From the NCBI RefSeq assembly GCF_022397915.1, contig NZ_JAKEUO010000014.1:1906-65905 (forward strand): a stretch of 64,000 bases of DNA. Direction: 5' to 3'. The stretch's first letter is position 1. The number at the start of each line of letters is the position of its first letter. Below the pieces are notes generated by a model, which did no database searches, was not told the DNA's origin, and was given only the letters and a program-made list of their open reading frames with translations. Positions 10,409-20,013 of the stretch are shown here, piece by piece. This DNA comes from Vibrio sp. Isolate34. Its GTDB lineage: Bacteria > Pseudomonadota > Gammaproteobacteria > Enterobacterales > Vibrionaceae. Both the position numbers and the translations under genes were made by a program.

Positions 10409-11722
10409 TTACCTTTCACCAAAGGCGACACTGACATTGGTGTAAATCGGCTTCCAAAGATACTGGAATACTGACTTCTCACCAGTAGTGATGTCTACCT
10501 CACCCGTCATACCAGGCAAAATAGAAAAGCTTTCCGGATTATCGCGGAAGTATGGTGTATCAACCGATACCACAACTTCATAATAGATTTCACCACGTTC
10601 GCTTTGACTTGTGGTCGGTGAAATACTCTCTACCTCCCCTTTTAGTGCCCCAAAGCGACTGTAATCAAACGCATCAATCTTAATACGAGTCGGTTGCCCC
10701 ACACTCACAAAACCAATATCTCTTGGCGACAAGCGAGCTTTAAAGTCGGCTTTCCCACCAACAGGAACAATTTCAACGACAGTCCCGCCCGGCTGAATAA
10801 CACCACCGTTCTGTGTACTTGGCAGGCTTTGCACCAAGCCTTGTAGCGGTGACACCAACATAGTGTTGGTTAATTTAGCTTGGCTTGAACGAACTCTGGC
10901 ATTCAGTGCAGACAAGTCAGATACCGCTTTAGAACGATCGTCACTGACTTTCGCCTTTGCCTCTGCTAAAAGCTGTTCAATTTTTTGCTCTGTACTGTCT
11001 GCTTGCTTGATTAACACTGCTTTCTTACCACGAGCTTCTTCGATTTTCTGTTCAATACTGGCCAGTTTTTGTCGCATTTCAAGGACACGTAAACGTGAAA
11101 TGTTACCTGCTTTATACCCCTTCTCCAGTATGTTCAACTCTTGCTTGGTCGCATTCAGCTCTTTCTCGTAGCTAGGTAATGACTTATCTACACTGCGAAG
11201 TTGCTCTGCAATCTGCTCACTCTCTTTCTCAAGTACCACGCGCTTTTGAAAATAGAGGGCTTTTTGTGCATTTAACTGCGCTTTTTGTTGACTAACGATC
11301 TCTGGATAATCAACCTCAAACTCAGCAAGGTTTGGCTCACGTTGTTCAAGCAGAGCATTCATACGCTCTACACTGGCGAGAAGCGTCACTTGTTGAGATT
11401 TCAATTCTTCAAGAGCAGTACGTTGGAAGGTCGCATCAAACTCAACAAGAGGCTGACCTTTCTCGACCAACTGACCTTCTTTAACGAGAATTTGCTTTAA
11501 TTTACCACCGATCGCGCTTTGTAATACTTGCTTCTCGCCTTCTGGAATTACTGCGCCTTTGGCTTTGGCAATTTCATCAACTTGGGTGACGACAGACCAA
11601 GTGGCAAAAGCGATAACACACAAAGCAACTGACCACGTCGCCAATGACAAGGTACGAGCCGTATTTTGTGATTCCACAAGTTCACCGTAGCGCTTGCCCT
11701 TCTCGATAGGTTGTTTAGTCAT
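10409..11722 (-). CDS. HlyD/LapC-type membrane fusion protein of a type I secretion system
   Basis: Periplasmic adaptor of a type I exporter, 437 aa, linking the inner-membrane ABC proteins to an outer-membrane channel. One membrane segment lies at about residues 25-45 (LATWSVALCVIAFATWSVV). A lipoyl half (VLQSAIGGKLKQILVKEGQ), a long coiled coil (about 110-260), a second lipoyl half (MLVSPLQGLVQSL) and a C-terminal beta-barrel with the HlyD-family GMTGEVDI motif follow. The ATG at 11722 overlaps the end of the upstream ABC gene by 8 nt (ATGACTAA). The frame stays open further upstream, but that stretch is the ABC gene's own sequence in another frame. Family membership is clear; the adhesin as cargo is inferred from adjacency. 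Confidence 0.92.
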   Translation of the reverse strand: MTKQPIEKGKRYGELVESQNTARTLSLATWSVALCVIAFATWSVVTQVDEIAKAKGAVIPEGEKQVLQSAIGGKLKQILVKEGQLVEKGQPLVEFDATFQRTALEELKSQQVTLLASVERMNALLEQREPNLAEFEVDYPEIVSQQKAQLNAQKALYFQKRVVLEKESEQIAEQLRSVDKSLPSYEKELNATKQELNILEKGYKAGNISRLRVLEMRQKLASIEQKIEEARGKKAVLIKQADSTEQKIEQLLAEAKAKVSDDRSKAVSDLSALNARVRSSQAKLTNTMLVSPLQGLVQSLPSTQNGGVIQPGGTVVEIVPVGGKADFKARLSPRDIGFVSVGQPTRIKIDAFDYSRFGALKGEVESISPTTSQSERGEIYYEVVVSVDTPYFRDNPESFSILPGMTGEVDITTGEKSVFQYLWKPIYTNVSVAFGER

Positions 11723-13865
11723 TCGCGACTCCTTGCTTAGACTCTGATTGTTCCTGTGGTAACTGTTGTGTGTCAGATAACTGCTGCTCTTGAGGCTCTG
11801 ATGGCTGCTCCAGAGGACCAGCATAAACCACAGCACCTTCATCTAGCACCACGACTTTATCAGCAAGCTTAATCAAATCAGGATCATGCGACGTATAGAT
11901 CACCGTTGCTTTTCCTTTCTTGGCTGCCAAAAACTCACCGAATACACGTTTAGCATTGGGATGTCCATCAGGCACAGGATTATCCATTAGGAACATCGGG
12001 TAGTCATACACCAAAGCCTTCGCGTCAATGAGAATCTGAGCGACAGTACCTGACAACATGTCAAATAAACTATCCGGTTGGATGCTACTGATAGAGGTAT
12101 CCAGTCCATCTGGTAATGTGGAGAACCAGCGCTTGCCCCCTACCATATCAATGGCAGATATCATTTTCTGCTCTTCAACTTTATGCCCATCGCTCAACCA
12201 TTCTCGAATACTCAAGGTAAGTAAGTCGGGGTAAGCTGCGCGAATAAAACACCAGTGTCGATAGAGTTGCGGATCGTACTGAGCAAGATTTACCCCCTTC
12301 AGCTCTACCATGCCGTTTTGAATAGGCTGTAAACCGGACAACACTTCAATTAATGTCGATTTGCCACTCCCAGAAGGGCCGGTGATCGCCACAATATCGC
12401 CAGCTTCAACATCAAAACTTACTCCATTCAATGCAGGGCGACTCTGCTTAGGGTAACGGAGAGTCACTTGATCTAACTTCAAGTTCGGAGCAACCGTTGG
12501 CAATGGATGATGCTGGTAACTGAATTCACGTTCAGAAGGCTGAGACAGTATACGATTTACCTGCAGCTTAGATTGATTAAAGCTATTAAAACGCATCGCG
12601 CTGTTGGCTAACACCTGCGCAGGCCCAGTCACTTTGGATATCAGCATCATTGATGCAATCAAACCACCGGGCGTCATCACCTGTTCGAAAATAAGTCCAA
12701 TACCTAAGCCCATGACAGCCAATGTTGATCCCACTCCTATAAAGTAATAAATAGATGTGTATCGACTTTGCAGAACCGATTGATTAAACGTCACCGTAGA
12801 GGCAAGTAGATTGGCCTTTTTGAAACGCTGGATCCAGTACTCTGAAAACCCAGCACTACGAATAAAGGCAAGCTTAGACGACAACTCATTCGTCATATTT
12901 TGACGATTAGTGCCTGCTACCGTCGATTGCATTGAGCGCTTGCTACTCGAGCGTATCGAACGCTTAGCGAATAGGTAATATAGAACCAAAGAGACGATTG
13001 GAACCAGTACCAGCCATCCACCTAGCACACCTATCGCAAGCACAAAAATGGCAATGAAAGGCAAATCAAACAACGCATTACCTAATGGCCCCGATAGCAC
13101 ACCTGAAATACGCTCAGATAACATCACTTGGTTTTGTTGACTAGAAGAGGCAGTTTGCTGGTTTTGAGCATAGCTATTTCTTAATAGTCGCAGCACAAGA
13201 GATTGAGATATCTCGCGGCTGACTCGGTTAGACACTGAAGCAAACACTCGACTGCGCAATGTTCTTAACCAACCCATCATCACAAACAATAAGGCAGCGC
13301 CAATGGCGATACCTTGCAACTCATGGCCTGCATCACCACCAATCACATGGTCATAAATCGACATCGTGATGAAGGGAACGGCAAGTGCAAACAAGTTGGT
13401 GATAAAACTGACCAACAACAATTTCGGAATGATGGGACGAAACGCATCTAGCCGTTCGCCAACCCAATCAGCAGAGGCTTTCTCCAATGGTGGGCCTTCG
13501 ATAACGATGCAAAACTGAGGGACATCGGTGATGTCGTCATTGGCATTAAAAGCAATAAATTGCTTGGATTCTAAATGACCAGAAACCAGCTCATTTTCAC
13601 CAAGTACCAGTAAAACCAATTTATGCTCGCCAACTTCATCTAGGTTGGCAACCAAGCGATAGGGCAAAGCAAGCCTATCGAACAGAGCAAACATATCGTC
13701 AATTGATTCAATGCCATTTTCATCGACCCATTGATGTGCGAACAACTGGATATTCGCATTAACTTCCAACTGTTTAAGAGCCGAAAGGCTTGCATTTTCT
13801 ATAGGCTTCATCATCTCTTGTTGACCATTCGTGTCTGCTCGGTTGCTAGCATCTAAACGATTCAT
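11715..13865 (-). CDS. Type I secretion ABC protein with N-terminal C39-like domain; atypical catalytic residues
   Basis: 716-aa inner-membrane exporter subunit. Residues 1-150 look like a degenerate C39-peptidase-like domain (no obvious Cys-His pair), as in HlyB/LapB-type exporters. The ABC membrane domain covers about 160-450. The nucleotide-binding domain has an intact Walker A (GPSGSGKST, about 500), but its signature reads LSGTV instead of LSGGQ. Walker B ends in LMDNP, so the catalytic glutamate is asparagine. The switch histidine is kept (TSHD). The start overlaps the previous gene's TGA as ATGA and the end overlaps the HlyD gene, so the three are translationally coupled. It probably pairs with the neighbouring ABC protein as a heterodimer. 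Confidence 0.88.
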   Translation of the reverse strand: MNRLDASNRADTNGQQEMMKPIENASLSALKQLEVNANIQLFAHQWVDENGIESIDDMFALFDRLALPYRLVANLDEVGEHKLVLLVLGENELVSGHLESKQFIAFNANDDITDVPQFCIVIEGPPLEKASADWVGERLDAFRPIIPKLLLVSFITNLFALAVPFITMSIYDHVIGGDAGHELQGIAIGAALLFVMMGWLRTLRSRVFASVSNRVSREISQSLVLRLLRNSYAQNQQTASSSQQNQVMLSERISGVLSGPLGNALFDLPFIAIFVLAIGVLGGWLVLVPIVSLVLYYLFAKRSIRSSSKRSMQSTVAGTNRQNMTNELSSKLAFIRSAGFSEYWIQRFKKANLLASTVTFNQSVLQSRYTSIYYFIGVGSTLAVMGLGIGLIFEQVMTPGGLIASMMLISKVTGPAQVLANSAMRFNSFNQSKLQVNRILSQPSEREFSYQHHPLPTVAPNLKLDQVTLRYPKQSRPALNGVSFDVEAGDIVAITGPSGSGKSTLIEVLSGLQPIQNGMVELKGVNLAQYDPQLYRHWCFIRAAYPDLLTLSIREWLSDGHKVEEQKMISAIDMVGGKRWFSTLPDGLDTSISSIQPDSLFDMLSGTVAQILIDAKALVYDYPMFLMDNPVPDGHPNAKRVFGEFLAAKKGKATVIYTSHDPDLIKLADKVVVLDEGAVVYAGPLEQPSEPQEQQLSDTQQLPQEQSESKQGVAND

Positions 13866-15508
13866 ACGATGGCCTCCTGATTGCTCACTCTTTGTTCGGT
13901 AATAGCTCGACTTTCCACTGTAATGATCCGATTGGCTAGTTCACGAAGTTTCGAATGATAGCTAACCATCAATATCGTTCGTCCTGCCGTCACTTCTTCT
14001 TCCAACACCTTAGCTAGATTTCCAAGGGCATCTAAATCAAGTGAAGAATCCGGTCTTTCTAGCATAATAATGGGTTTATCACTGGCTAGTTGAGTCGCGA
14101 TATTGAGCATTTTCACGTTGCCCATACTCAATAATGAAGCACTCGCATGACCAATGAGTGTCTCTAATCCATCAGGTAATCGAGTAATTTCCTTGGTTAA
14201 ACCCAAACGCTTAGCATAGTCACTGGCGCTATGTGTTCTCTCAGGATCAAACCCACACAAGTTGTCGAGAATAGTCCCCGACACCAATTGCCCTTTCACG
14301 CCACAGTAGGCCGCAATATTGGTTACGGACGCGATTGAAACAGCAGTTCCATTAATGGAGCACTCACCCGCCTTCAGATCATCAATACAAGCAATCGACG
14401 ACAATAAATGACTGTTAGTGTGGCGTTCTTCACTCTCTAACAACACCAATTCACCTTTATTCAGTGTGACATCGGCATGAGCGAGTTCACCGTATCTTTC
14501 AACGGTCGCTTGCTTGATTTCTAACGTCTCAAAATCAGACACATGGCTCTCAGGTTGCTTAAAATCCGAAGACTCAAATCGCGATAAGTCACTCAATTTT
14601 TCTATTGCCTGATTGGCGCTGTGTATTGAATTAAGCTTGATTCGAACCCCAACCAGAGCGCTTAAAGGCGCAACCGCTCTGCCTGATAAGATAGAGCATG
14701 CTGCCAACCCTCCTGTGGTCAATTGACCATCTAACACCCACAAGCTACCAGTAATCACGAGTAGAACTGAGGTAGCTAATGCCGCAAGCTGAATACATTC
14801 TTGGGCGAAGGCATTCTGTTCCTCTTCTCTCGCTTTAGACTGGGAGCGAACATTATTAAGAGATTTAAACTGATTGAAGATTCGAGACTCTACTGCCTGA
14901 CGTTTGATTCCCTGAATGGTTTGGCTCAGTAAAATCAAGAACGCTTTCCGCTCCTGCTCATCTTGGGAAGCTTCTTCACTTAGGCTTTTAACACGAATAG
15001 AAGATAACCAAACAATGCCAAGCGTGATGAGCCAAACTGCCAAAGGTATCACCACTAGCTCACCGCCGATATATGCCACCAGCCCCAAAAAAATCAATGC
15101 AAAAGGCAAATCGATAAAGCCTGCGATCACCCCACCAGAATACCAATCCTTAACTTTGGATACCGATCCTAGCCCCTCTTCTACACCACCTACACCGACC
15201 TTACGAAGGTGGCCTGATGAAGCCGTTGTTACTCTTTCAACCAAGGTTTGGTAAGTCGCTTTCTCGGTGTTACTGGCTGCGGCAGACAAAAGCCAAGTTC
15301 GCACAAACCGGATTAGCGCTTCCATAGCGACAGCCAACGTCGCACCCGCTAATAACAGAGTGGCAGTCCCATAACTCTGGTTGGGTAAGATACGATCGTA
15401 AATTTGTAAAACCGTTAGCGGAACGGCGAGAGAAAGAAGGTTTATAAGCAAAGAAGGCAGTAGAACTTTTCCTACTACCCCTTTGTTTTTCATTGAACTT
15501 GCGTGCAT
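13862..15508 (-). CDS. Second, degenerate ABC protein of the type I exporter
   Basis: 548-aa ABC-transporter protein with a membrane domain at about residues 10-300 but no N-terminal C39-like domain. The nucleotide-binding domain keeps the fold order but not the key residues. The Walker A region reads LESEERHTNSH, with no GxxGxGK and no lysine. The signature region is LLSMGN rather than LSGGQ. Walker B is IIMLERPDSSLD, with neither the canonical Asp nor the Glu. It therefore looks unable to hydrolyse ATP and probably serves as a partner for the next gene's product. The ATG at 15508 is chosen because AAGGA lies six bases upstream; a TTG at 15514 is also in frame but overlaps that site. It is the first gene of the exporter operon. 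Confidence 0.85.
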   Translation of the reverse strand: MHASSMKNKGVVGKVLLPSLLINLLSLAVPLTVLQIYDRILPNQSYGTATLLLAGATLAVAMEALIRFVRTWLLSAAASNTEKATYQTLVERVTTASSGHLRKVGVGGVEEGLGSVSKVKDWYSGGVIAGFIDLPFALIFLGLVAYIGGELVVIPLAVWLITLGIVWLSSIRVKSLSEEASQDEQERKAFLILLSQTIQGIKRQAVESRIFNQFKSLNNVRSQSKAREEEQNAFAQECIQLAALATSVLLVITGSLWVLDGQLTTGGLAACSILSGRAVAPLSALVGVRIKLNSIHSANQAIEKLSDLSRFESSDFKQPESHVSDFETLEIKQATVERYGELAHADVTLNKGELVLLESEERHTNSHLLSSIACIDDLKAGECSINGTAVSIASVTNIAAYCGVKGQLVSGTILDNLCGFDPERTHSASDYAKRLGLTKEITRLPDGLETLIGHASASLLSMGNVKMLNIATQLASDKPIIMLERPDSSLDLDALGNLAKVLEEEVTAGRTILMVSYHSKLRELANRIITVESRAITEQRVSNQEAIV

Positions 15509-15611
15509 ACACAATCCTTATCCATGCTTATGGAATAAGATTGATACATTTTTTACATTTCTGCAAGGTAACAATCTGAATTTAAAATAAAAAATTCAGC
15601 TTGTTGCCGGT

Positions 15612-18458
15612 CTAATTTCGAACATATTGTTGAATATCTACGACATCAATTTGACTCGAAGCCATAAATTCGTCCGCAAATCGTTTATACACTCCAGACG
15701 TGAGGAATAACTCAAACAAATCTCTATCTAAGTGGTTGTCTTCCACCATAAAGCTCATAATTTGGATCGATTCTGACAACGATTTCGCTTTTTTATATGG
15801 TCGGTCAGCACTGGTTAGTGCCTCAAATACATCTGCAATTGCCATACTTTTTGCGGTAATCGGCATATCATCCCCCTTAAGTCCCATCGGATAACCTGTC
15901 CCATCTATTTTTTCATGGTGTCCTCCAGCGATCTTAGACACATTACTCATGTGCTTTGGAAAAGGTAGAGATTCGAGGATCTGAATAGTTTGAATGATGT
16001 GATCATTTATGATGAACCTTTCCTCATCGGTTAAGGTTCCTCGTTGAATAGATAAGTTGTATACCTCCCCCATATTAGCCTGATAAGTGGTTGGCTTCAG
16101 AATAAAACGCTCTTCGTTGGTTGGAGGGAAGTCCCAAGGGACCAGATGTTCAGGGCGATCACTTAATAACGGCTCACTAACAGGTAGTTCAAAATCATCT
16201 TCATGACGTTGCATTTCTACCCATGATATACCCATGTTTTTACTTAGGGTGCGCGTCCAAGTCTTAGCAGCAATCCCCTTTAAACGATCGAGTGCTTCAT
16301 CGTTGACGAACTCGCTTCCAAGATTGAGTCTCGCGATAAACTCAAAGTCTTCATCAATTTCCTCATGACGCTGCTTTAATTGCTCGTAAAATTCATCCGG
16401 TAAGCGGGTTACATTTTCTTTAATTAAGTCTATTTCACTCTCTCTTTTAAGCACTTCAAAACGCATTCGTATCTCATGAATGCGGTTATAAATAGTTTCC
16501 AGCTTCGTAGCCTTATCGACGACATGCTCTGGAGTCGTTATCTTGCCACAGTCGTGTAACCAGCTCGCCATCTTCAGTTCATCCCATTGCTTAGGAGAGA
16601 GAGAAAAGTGACGAAATACCTCATTCTCAGATTCTTGCGCAGCCTGCGTTAACCACTGCGTGATTATTGGAACTCTTTGACAGTGGTTACCGGTATATGG
16701 CGATTTTTTATCTAGAGATCCTGCAAATACTTGGATGAATGAGTCTAATAATGCCTTTTGAACATCAAGCATATTGTGCGTTTCTATGGTGACTGACGTA
16801 AATCCTAACAGCGTTTTTAGATACTCTGAGTATAGGTCGTAATGTTCTGCCGCTCTTCCATTCTCGTATAAAACACCAAAAGAACCGATTACCTCTCCGG
16901 AACGACTGGAAAGTGGTATACAAACAATTTCTGCGGTATCTTCCTTATCCCAATCAAACTCAACACGCGGAAGTTCGTTGACATTGAAAATAGCTGGCTT
17001 TTTTGCAATAAAGATCTCTTGAATAAAGCGGCTTGCATCAGTCACCGGCACATCCTTAGCTTGCAACTTGTTATCTTCAACGCCTTCCCACCAGACAAAC
17101 TTTGGAACCAAGCTTTTTGCCTCAACATCTAACAGGTACAGAAACACTCCATTGGCTTCAACAGCGTGAGCCGTATCGCGACATACTAAACTAAGCATAT
17201 CGTTTAAATTTTCTGGTTTAGCTATGTTGTTTGTTAGAGAAATAAACTGCTTGATAGTTTCTTGGGTTGACATTTGAGCATGGTTGAGTTCATGAATTTC
17301 TCGAATAAAGCTGTCGTCTAGAGGTGTCTCATCAAACCTAAAGCGTTCTATTTCTAGAGCTCTTTTTGTTAATCGCTGGATAGGCTTAGAAATGTATGTG
17401 GACACCACATAAATAACTGGCAACATAAGAATGAGGATCAAAAGTGACGCGTAAATCGTTTGGTTTTTGATTAGCAAACCGGTATCAAACAAGTCTGCAG
17501 TTTTAGTCGCCATTAACAAGTGAATATGGCTACTATTCAAGGGCTTGATTGTGACAACTTTCCCGATCCAACTCTCTCCTTTAAATTCAAACTCACCCAA
17601 TACTCCCTGATTATGATCTTTATCTAATAAGCTTAAAAGTACATTAGTTCTCAAATCATCTGCTGTTGGATTTTTGGGCTCATTCAAACCTTTATTTTCA
17701 ATCATGGCATAAACATCACCTTCATCGTTATACAACGCTCTTAGCGATGAATTGGTCGTTAGAGTGTCTTTCAAAGAAGACTGCAAGTCTTCCAATAGAA
17801 CTCCAGCAGTAATAACGGTGCCATCATCGCTCTTCCTGAAAACGGTGATACCAAGCAAGTCCTTCCCTATAATAGGCATCGGTTTGGAAACCGTGTTGCC
17901 ATTGAGAGTTTTCAACTGCTCCCATTTAAGAGTATTGGCTAGTAACGTATCAATATTTAAGTCCACAGGATGTGTTTCTTGAAACTTACTATCAAGCCCC
18001 TTGGTATGTAGCGCTTCGCCTTTAGTATGTATAAGCAAATACTGGGTGTTTGGGTCTACAGTCAAGTGTTGACGCACCGTTGTCTTATCAAGGTGAATTA
18101 CTTTAAATAAATCACCAGATGGATAGTAAAAAGTGTAGGAAACGATGTGTGGGAACTGGTCTAAGAGGTAGATTATCTTTGGCAGTAACAACTCTCTCTC
18201 TTCAAGATCTGAAGCTTGAGTTCTTTCAGCTTGTGCAAATGAGCTTAATGCAGAAAACGCCGTGCCATAATGGCTATTAAGTTTGTACCTCGTCTCTAAT
18301 TCAATACGATCAAATAGCTTACTGTTCGCTTCTAAAATGAGTGTTGAGAGACCTTTGTTCGTAACAAAAATCTGAACGCCTGATGCGATAACAACAATGA
18401 AAAGGATTATCACCGTAAGGTGTATGTGTATTGGTAGTACTTTTATATTCTCTCTCAT
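15612..18458 (-). CDS. Membrane-bound GAF/HD-GYP cyclic-di-GMP phosphodiesterase
   Basis: 948 aa. A membrane segment at about residues 11-31 and a periplasmic sensor region to about 330 are followed by a second membrane segment at about 335-355, a HAMP-like linker, a GAF domain (about 415-560) and a C-terminal HD-GYP domain. The metal and active-site motifs are present: WLHDCGK near 634 and HHEKIDGTGYP near 847. HD-GYP enzymes of this type hydrolyse c-di-GMP. The two motifs are about 210 residues apart, much more than in typical HD-GYP domains, so there is a large charged insertion between them. The gene lies 103 bp upstream of the exporter operon on the same strand, which suggests a role in adhesin deployment. 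A heptanucleotide tract lies just upstream of its start. Confidence 0.9.
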   Translation of the reverse strand: MRENIKVLPIHIHLTVIILFIVVIASGVQIFVTNKGLSTLILEANSKLFDRIELETRYKLNSHYGTAFSALSSFAQAERTQASDLEERELLLPKIIYLLDQFPHIVSYTFYYPSGDLFKVIHLDKTTVRQHLTVDPNTQYLLIHTKGEALHTKGLDSKFQETHPVDLNIDTLLANTLKWEQLKTLNGNTVSKPMPIIGKDLLGITVFRKSDDGTVITAGVLLEDLQSSLKDTLTTNSSLRALYNDEGDVYAMIENKGLNEPKNPTADDLRTNVLLSLLDKDHNQGVLGEFEFKGESWIGKVVTIKPLNSSHIHLLMATKTADLFDTGLLIKNQTIYASLLILILMLPVIYVVSTYISKPIQRLTKRALEIERFRFDETPLDDSFIREIHELNHAQMSTQETIKQFISLTNNIAKPENLNDMLSLVCRDTAHAVEANGVFLYLLDVEAKSLVPKFVWWEGVEDNKLQAKDVPVTDASRFIQEIFIAKKPAIFNVNELPRVEFDWDKEDTAEIVCIPLSSRSGEVIGSFGVLYENGRAAEHYDLYSEYLKTLLGFTSVTIETHNMLDVQKALLDSFIQVFAGSLDKKSPYTGNHCQRVPIITQWLTQAAQESENEVFRHFSLSPKQWDELKMASWLHDCGKITTPEHVVDKATKLETIYNRIHEIRMRFEVLKRESEIDLIKENVTRLPDEFYEQLKQRHEEIDEDFEFIARLNLGSEFVNDEALDRLKGIAAKTWTRTLSKNMGISWVEMQRHEDDFELPVSEPLLSDRPEHLVPWDFPPTNEERFILKPTTYQANMGEVYNLSIQRGTLTDEERFIINDHIIQTIQILESLPFPKHMSNVSKIAGGHHEKIDGTGYPMGLKGDDMPITAKSMAIADVFEALTSADRPYKKAKSLSESIQIMSFMVEDNHLDRDLFELFLTSGVYKRFADEFMASSQIDVVDIQQYVRN

Positions 18459-18525
18459 TTTTGTTTACCCAACTAAATTATCGCCTGTTTATCAAACAAT
18501 AGTATCTAATTGGATTCGTTGTATA

Positions 18526-18560
18526 TTTTCTTTTTTCTTTTTTCTTTTTTCTTTTTTCTT
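18526..18560 (-). repeat. Heptanucleotide tract upstream of the HD-GYP gene
   Basis: On the + strand, TTTTC is followed by four perfect TTTTTTC units (18531-18558). On the coding strand this reads (GAAAAAA)n and begins 68 bp upstream of the HD-GYP start codon, just upstream of AT-rich, promoter-like sequence. Tracts of this kind can change length by slippage. Any effect on transcription is inferred. Confidence 0.8.
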
Positions 18561-18767
18561 AAGCTTAGATTAGGATACAAAATGACGTAGTAAGTCGCGG
18601 TAAGCACAAGACGAAAATCTAATGATAAGAACAGAGGTTGGCACTTTAAGCTTTGCTGCGCCCACATATGTACAAGTTAAACGTACAGCACTAGCCTCCT
18701 AGACTCCAAGGTTTGCGAAGCGAAGGAAGTATCGCTCGTGATGGTTTTTAACGAACATATAAAATAA

Positions 18768-18794
18768 AAAAGCGAGCCACTAGGGCTCGCTTTT
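18768..18794 (-). terminator. Terminator of ackA
   Basis: Stem AAAAGCGAGCC / GGCTCGCTTTT with a short loop. On the minus strand it is followed by T-rich sequence just after the ackA stop codon. The stretch 18561-18767 beyond it shows no convincing gene. Confidence 0.85.
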
Positions 18795-18819
18795 CATTAT
18801 CTGATTTTCTTAGATTCTA

Positions 18820-20013
18820 TTACAGAAGTTCTACCGACTGTTGAGCAATAACGAATTCTTCGTTGGTTGGGATAACCATTGCTACAGCGTCTAGCATTTC
18901 AGACTTCGCGATGATGCCTTCAGCGCCAAAGCGAGCGGCTTCGTTTCCAGCTACATCTTCAACAAAACCAAGAATCTTAAGGTTGTTTAAGATCTCACGA
19001 CGAATTGGTAGAGAGTTCTCACCGATACCGCCAGTGAAGATGATTCCGTCTAAAGAATCTAGAGTTGCTAGGTAAGAAGCAATGTATTTTGATACGCGGT
19101 AAGTAAACACCTCAAATGCTAACTTAGCACCTTCATGACCCTCTTCCATTGCTTCTAAAATGCCACGAGCATCGCTCGTAAGGCCAGACACGCCAAGGAA
19201 GCCAGACTCCTTGTTTAGAGAGTTGAAGACTTGCTCTTGTGACCAACCTTTCTTAAGTAGGTACTCGATGATGCCTGGGTCTAGGTCACCACAACGTGTG
19301 CCCATCATTAGGCCAGAAAGCGGTGTGAAGCCCATAGAAGTATCAACACTGTTACCGTCTTTAATAGCACATACAGATGCGCCGTTACCTAGGTGAACAG
19401 AGATGAAGCTCGATTTCTCGATTGGTTTGTTAACCATCTTCGCAGCTTCACGGCTAACGAAGTAGTGGCTAGTGCCGTGGAAACCGTAACGACGTACACC
19501 GAAGTCTGTGTATAGCTCTTTTGCGATTGCACCAGTGAATGCACGTTGAGGCATTGTTTGGTGGAAAGCAGTATCAAATACAGCGAACTGAGGTAAAGAA
19601 GGGAAAGCTTCAATTGCAGCACGGATGCCGATAGCACCTGCTGGGTTATGAAGTGGAGCTAGGTCAGATAGGCTTTCAATTTCATTCGTTACTTCTTCAG
19701 TAATGCGAACGGTTTGAGTGAACTTCTCACCGCCGTGAACGATACGGTGACCGATAGCCACGATATCTGCCGTGAAGCCTAGGTCTTCCATCAGGCCAAC
19801 CAATTTGCCAATGGCAATTTTGTGGTGGTTATCTTCACCTTGAATGGCAATTTCAGTTTTCTCGCCTTGGTATTTCCAGCTCATACGAGCATCTTCAAGA
19901 CCAAAACACTCCCCTAGGCCATTTAATACTGCTTCACCAGAAACAGAATCGATTACAGCAAATTTTAGGGATGAACTACCCGAGTTAATAACCAGAACAA
20001 ACGAATTAGACAT
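18820..20013 (-). CDS. ackA: Acetate kinase
   Basis: 397 aa, the usual length. It interconverts acetyl phosphate plus ADP with acetate plus ATP in the cytoplasm, for overflow metabolism and acetate use. Acetokinase signatures are present: NSGSSSLK near the N-terminus, RYGFHGTSH with the catalytic region at about 175, HLGNGAS near 207, and FTGGIGENS near 325. The gene stands alone, with its own terminator and no pta next to it. I recall vibrios having an ackA-pta pair on chromosome I and a second ackA on chromosome II, so this is probably the second copy. The start is ATG followed by Ser-Asn-Ser-Phe. It is clearly the enzyme; which paralogue it is remains inferred. Confidence 0.95.
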   Translation of the reverse strand: MSNSFVLVINSGSSSLKFAVIDSVSGEAVLNGLGECFGLEDARMSWKYQGEKTEIAIQGEDNHHKIAIGKLVGLMEDLGFTADIVAIGHRIVHGGEKFTQTVRITEEVTNEIESLSDLAPLHNPAGAIGIRAAIEAFPSLPQFAVFDTAFHQTMPQRAFTGAIAKELYTDFGVRRYGFHGTSHYFVSREAAKMVNKPIEKSSFISVHLGNGASVCAIKDGNSVDTSMGFTPLSGLMMGTRCGDLDPGIIEYLLKKGWSQEQVFNSLNKESGFLGVSGLTSDARGILEAMEEGHEGAKLAFEVFTYRVSKYIASYLATLDSLDGIIFTGGIGENSLPIRREILNNLKILGFVEDVAGNEAARFGAEGIIAKSEMLDAVAMVIPTNEEFVIAQQSVELL

